Assembly (NCBI GenBank): GCA_017648225.1
Contig: JAGCJE010000005.1
Coordinates: 1-6,348, forward strand
Source of the DNA: Kiritimatiellia bacterium
Lineage (GTDB): Bacteria; Verrucomicrobiota; Kiritimatiellia; RFP12; UBA1067
DNA length: 6,348 nucleotides
Reading direction: 5' to 3'
The notes below the pieces were generated by a model, which was not told where the DNA came from, did not search any database, and saw only the letters and a list, made by a program, of their open reading frames with translations. The position numbers and the translations under genes are program-made. Of the stretch, positions 5,312 through 6,348 are shown piece after piece; position 1 is the stretch's first letter; each line of letters starts with the position of its first letter.

Positions 5312-6127
5312 CTACAAATCTTTGGAGTTTTTGGTTAAAGGCCTGTATTTAAACCAGTCTATCGAGAAAACCTGAGGCAAGCCCCCCTTATCGGGCTCTC
5401 CGACCCACGAATACATAATCTCACAGTCGAACGTCACGTGAAGCGGACGGTGGAAACGGTCGTTCTCGCGTCTGAAAACCTCTTTGCCGTCGATATACCA
5501 TACGAGTTCTTTTTCGCTCCACAGGAATCCGTAAACATGAAAATCTGCCGACGGATCGAAATCAAGCGCGATTTTCTTCGATTTGTTCGGGAGTTTCTCG
5601 ACCCCGGCGTACACGATTCCCTCAAGATAGGGAGTCTTAAGGCAGTGGACGGTACCGTACCAGTCTTTAAGGGATCCGAAAATCTCAAAAATGTCGATCT
5701 CCTCGGAATAATCGCCTATGCGGAATTTTTTCTCAGGCTTGTCGGACAGCGGATCGTAAAGCCAGAACGCGTTGCAGACTTTCGAATTCATCGTCTTCGC
5801 CCGGCACTCGAAATATCCGTAACAGAACTTCTCTTGTGAACGCACAAGGCTTGTCGCATACGTTGTAAAACCGCGACGGAGATTCTCGACGGTTTTCTCG
5901 TCCTCCCGCATAAGACGCGCCGTCAGATTGAGACACCCGTTGGAAACGGCCACATTATCGCGCGCGAAAAGAAATCCCGCTCGTCTGCCCTGAAACGACC
6001 AGACCCAGTCGCACCACTTCGATTCATCAAGACTTTTTCCGTTGAACTCTTCGATCCATTCGCCTGCTGCGCCCCGGAAAGAGACAAAAGCCAAAAGAGT
6101 CAATGCAAAAAATTTAAATGCCTTCAT
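5312..6127 (-). CDS. Secreted glycoside hydrolase family 16 protein
   Basis: Predicted extracellular or periplasmic endo-acting polysaccharide hydrolase. The 271-residue product begins with a signal peptide: a KAFK n-region, a hydrophobic core and an AAG|EW site after residue 22. The catalytic signature EIDIFE (143-148) gives E143 as nucleophile, D145 as helper and E148 as acid/base. Other family features are FNGKSLDESKW near the N-terminus, YGYFECRAK (103-111), NAFWLY (119-124), FHVYGFLWSEKELVWYIDGKEV (196-217) and a closing strand SIDWFKYRP. The RDNVAV and GYFECRAK sections recall the agarase, porphyranase and carrageenase branches as well as laminarinases, so the substrate stays open. Seven cysteines (39, 65, 102, 108, 118, 162, 235) are many for this family. 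No carbohydrate-binding module or anchor follows, so it looks freely secreted. The start at 6127 has AAAGGA 6 nt upstream (6139-6134). It has its own promoter and is functionally unrelated to the genes downstream. Confidence 0.93.
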   Translation of the reverse strand: MKAFKFFALTLLAFVSFRGAAGEWIEEFNGKSLDESKWCDWVWSFQGRRAGFLFARDNVAVSNGCLNLTARLMREDEKTVENLRRGFTTYATSLVRSQEKFCYGYFECRAKTMNSKVCNAFWLYDPLSDKPEKKFRIGDYSEEIDIFEIFGSLKDWYGTVHCLKTPYLEGIVYAGVEKLPNKSKKIALDFDPSADFHVYGFLWSEKELVWYIDGKEVFRRENDRFHRPLHVTFDCEIMYSWVGEPDKGGLPQVFSIDWFKYRPLTKNSKDL

Positions 6128-6167
6128 GAATTTTCCTTTCGTATTTTCCTGCAGAAATAGAATTCAT

Positions 6168-6197
6168 ATTCTACCAAAAAAACACAACCGGCAACAA
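6168..6197 (-). promoter_or_regulatory. Promoter of the GH16 gene
   Basis: On the minus strand TAGAAT (6173-6168) is preceded by TGG (6176-6174), an extended -10 with one mismatch in the hexamer. A possible -35 box TTGTTG (6197-6192) lies at 18-bp spacing. The start would be near 6161, giving a leader of about 34 nt with AAAGGA 6 nt before the ATG. No operator repeat or catabolite-control site was recognised. Confidence 0.6.
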
Positions 6198-6322
6198 TTC
6201 GACTTAGCGAAAGTTGTACAATTAAATGAGTCAAATCGGAAAGGCAAGTTGTCGAGGTGGCGAAAGGATGCTCAGAAGAAAAGAGACAAGGAACGAAAGA
6301 AAAAGGAAAAACGTAGGAAGGA
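6198..6322. other. Purine-rich intergenic stretch with no supported gene
   Basis: From about 6261 to 6322 the plus strand is almost all A and G. A plus-strand frame opens at ATG 6226 (or ATG 6268, with GAGGTG 8 nt upstream) and runs through the right edge, giving a very basic peptide rich in Arg, Lys and Glu. The minus strand is also stop-free in the same codon phase, from the edge to 6124. Both frames can be explained by the base skew, and neither resembles a family I know. A TACAAT at 6217-6222 could be a weak plus-strand -10. The stretch may be the start of a small gene, part of an RNA, or spacer DNA. Confidence 0.3.
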
Positions 6323-6340
6323 ACGCCCCCATGGGGGCGT
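6323..6340. repeat. Perfect 18-bp GC-rich palindrome
   Basis: ACGCCCCC, a central AT and GGGGGCGT form an exact 18-bp palindrome. As RNA it would form a stem of about 7 GC-rich pairs with a small loop. On the minus strand it is followed by a pyrimidine-rich stretch that reaches TTTTT about a dozen bases later, so it could be a terminator for a minus-strand gene beyond the edge. The T-run is too far away for a confident call. A repeated intergenic element or a protein-binding dyad is equally possible. Confidence 0.45.
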
Positions 6341-6348
6341 CGCGCGAA

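Noticed and set aside
6124..6348. Minus-strand frame open from the right edge, ending in TGA that overlaps the GH16 ATG
   Set aside because: The ATGA overlap looks like coupling, but the peptide is Phe/Ser/Pro-rich low complexity, the GH16 promoter lies within it, and the purine skew of the plus strand alone removes minus-strand stops in this phase.
6230..6348. Start of RNase P RNA, SRP RNA or tmRNA
   Set aside because: None of the conserved blocks I know of these RNAs is present in the visible bases.

Overview
The window carries six protein genes on a chromosome of moderate GC content. It probably comes from a bacterium of the Planctomycetota-Verrucomicrobiota-Chlamydiota (PVC) group, perhaps a Lentisphaerota or Kiritimatiellota relative. 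The main clue is a 671-residue GreA-type factor with a very long N-terminal part, a form I know from Chlamydiae and their relatives. A DksA/TraR-type zinc-finger gene directly in front of lspA, and a secreted polysaccharide hydrolase, fit the same group. This placement is inference from gene content, not from a marker gene.

Layout: 1-205 is a leader with a hairpin and a strong promoter. 206-1237 (+) is fmt, methionyl-tRNA formyltransferase. Only 10 bp separate its stop from the end of a converging minus-strand block. Read in its own direction, that block is a secreted GH16 glycosidase (6127-5312), a long GreA-type transcript cleavage factor (5238-3223), a DksA/TraR-type protein with a Lys/Ala/Pro-rich tail (3174-2434), lspA (2431-1931) and miaA (1934-1248). 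6128-6348 holds the GH16 promoter, a purine-rich tract and a perfect 18-bp GC palindrome, with no gene I can support.

The last three genes are packed as an operon. A 2-nt gap separates the dksA-like gene from lspA, and an ATGA overlap joins lspA to miaA. The greA-like and dksA-like genes each have a promoter but lie end to end, so readthrough may link them too. The block joins RNA polymerase secondary-channel factors (Gre, DksA), lipoprotein maturation (LspA) and tRNA modification (MiaA). With fmt, most of the window serves transcription and translation. The GH16 gene is a separate unit for extracellular carbohydrate breakdown.

The most notable points are: (1) four genes share a TGnTAnAAT extended -10 element with poor -35 boxes; (2) the fmt promoter is so close to the start codon that the mRNA should be nearly leaderless; (3) the greA-like stop codon TGA is itself the TG element of the next promoter; (4) MiaA is much shorter than usual although all its flanking motifs are intact; (5) both RNA polymerase channel factors carry large N-terminal additions. 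I found no CRISPR array, transposon, tRNA or rRNA, and no clear new defence or mobile system.
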